The notes under the pieces were generated by a model that saw nothing but the letters and a program-made list of their open reading frames with translations, was not told the DNA's origin and did no database searches. Below are positions 63,926 to 64,000 of a DNA stretch of 64,000 bases, one piece after another. A program made the position numbers and the translations under genes. Positions within the stretch are counted from its first letter, which is position 1, and the number at the start of each line of letters is the position of its first letter. Source of the DNA: Flavobacteriales bacterium (GTDB taxonomy: Bacteria; Bacteroidota; Bacteroidia; UBA10329); NCBI GenBank assembly GCA_021741155.1, contig JAIOYP010000004.1, forward strand, positions 62,001 through 126,000. Direction: 5' to 3'.

Positions 63926-64000
63926 GAGCAGCGGAATATAGTATTGCTTCTGCTATACGAAGGATGGCTATAGCTATTTAAAGGAACGCAATACCTAGCT

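Larger units (their letters stand above)
63639..64000. other. Non-coding DNA at the right end
   Basis: After uvrA, a GATTAGCTAATTAGC-type repeat, a degraded CCTGAGTTT..TCGAAGG repeat (about 63694-63718), the terminator, and the 21-bp tandem repeat are found. No gene is seen up to the right edge. Confidence 0.6.

Overview
The window looks like Bacteroidota DNA, probably from the order Flavobacteriales. The evidence is type IX secretion (T9SS) C-terminal sorting domains on several secreted proteins, a TonB-dependent receptor paired with a DUF4249-type lipoprotein, promoter-like TAnnTTTG boxes a short distance upstream of start codons, and a moderate A+T bias. No species can be named from the sequence alone.

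Positions 1 to about 24,364 are an accessory island. Its right edge is a 3' tRNA fragment (anticodon loop, variable loop, T arm and 3' acceptor strand, anticodon CAT) immediately next to a phage-type tyrosine integrase. The left edge and the intact tRNA are not in the window. From left to right the island carries: the C-terminal 90% or so of a type III restriction Res subunit; a complete four-gene Qat anti-phage operon (qatA-qatB-qatC-qatD on the minus strand); a small operon with a phage/plasmid-type replication protein and a cytosine methyltransferase broken by one in-frame TGA; a second tyrosine recombinase; a non-coding stretch with a perfect DnaA box and a branched inverted-repeat structure (possible replication origin); two hypothetical genes; a tightly overlapping seven-gene mobilization operon (four uncharacterised genes, then a VirD4-like coupling protein, a MobC-like protein and a relaxase); three direct repeats at exact 23-bp spacing; a TPR membrane protein; a secreted T9SS beta-propeller protein; a small XRE-type regulator flanked by ATATCATATAT motifs; and the integrase. 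There is no type IV secretion apparatus, so the island looks mobilizable rather than self-conjugative.

Positions 24,421 to 64,000 look like chromosome, with housekeeping and cell-surface genes: cysteine synthesis (cysE, cysM); a ribulose-phosphate-epimerase-like/CBS fusion translationally coupled to DAHP synthase; a TonB-dependent receptor with its DUF4249 partner; a sterol-desaturase-type hydroxylase; an FMN alpha-hydroxy-acid oxidase; T9SS-exported proteins; a MarR regulator; ligA; prmC; a DEAD-box helicase; lpdA; and an exopolysaccharide cluster (FkbM methyltransferase, asparagine synthase, glycosyltransferase, Wza-like exporter, Wzc-like tyrosine kinase with a long Tyr-Gly tail, rfbC, WecA-like transferase, lytic transglycosylase) ending at uvrA.

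The chromosomal part is rich in small repeats: a REPIN-like pair, a 230-bp MITE-like element with terminal inverted repeats and a 9-bp flanking duplication, near-perfect palindromes on both sides of ligA, a 21-bp tandem repeat after uvrA, and heptanucleotide repeats that lie in frame inside asnB and prmC. The most promising leads are the uncharacterised front half of the mobilization operon, the putative replication/regulatory structures of the island, the epimerase-CBS/DAHP synthase pair, and the repeats that have entered coding sequence.
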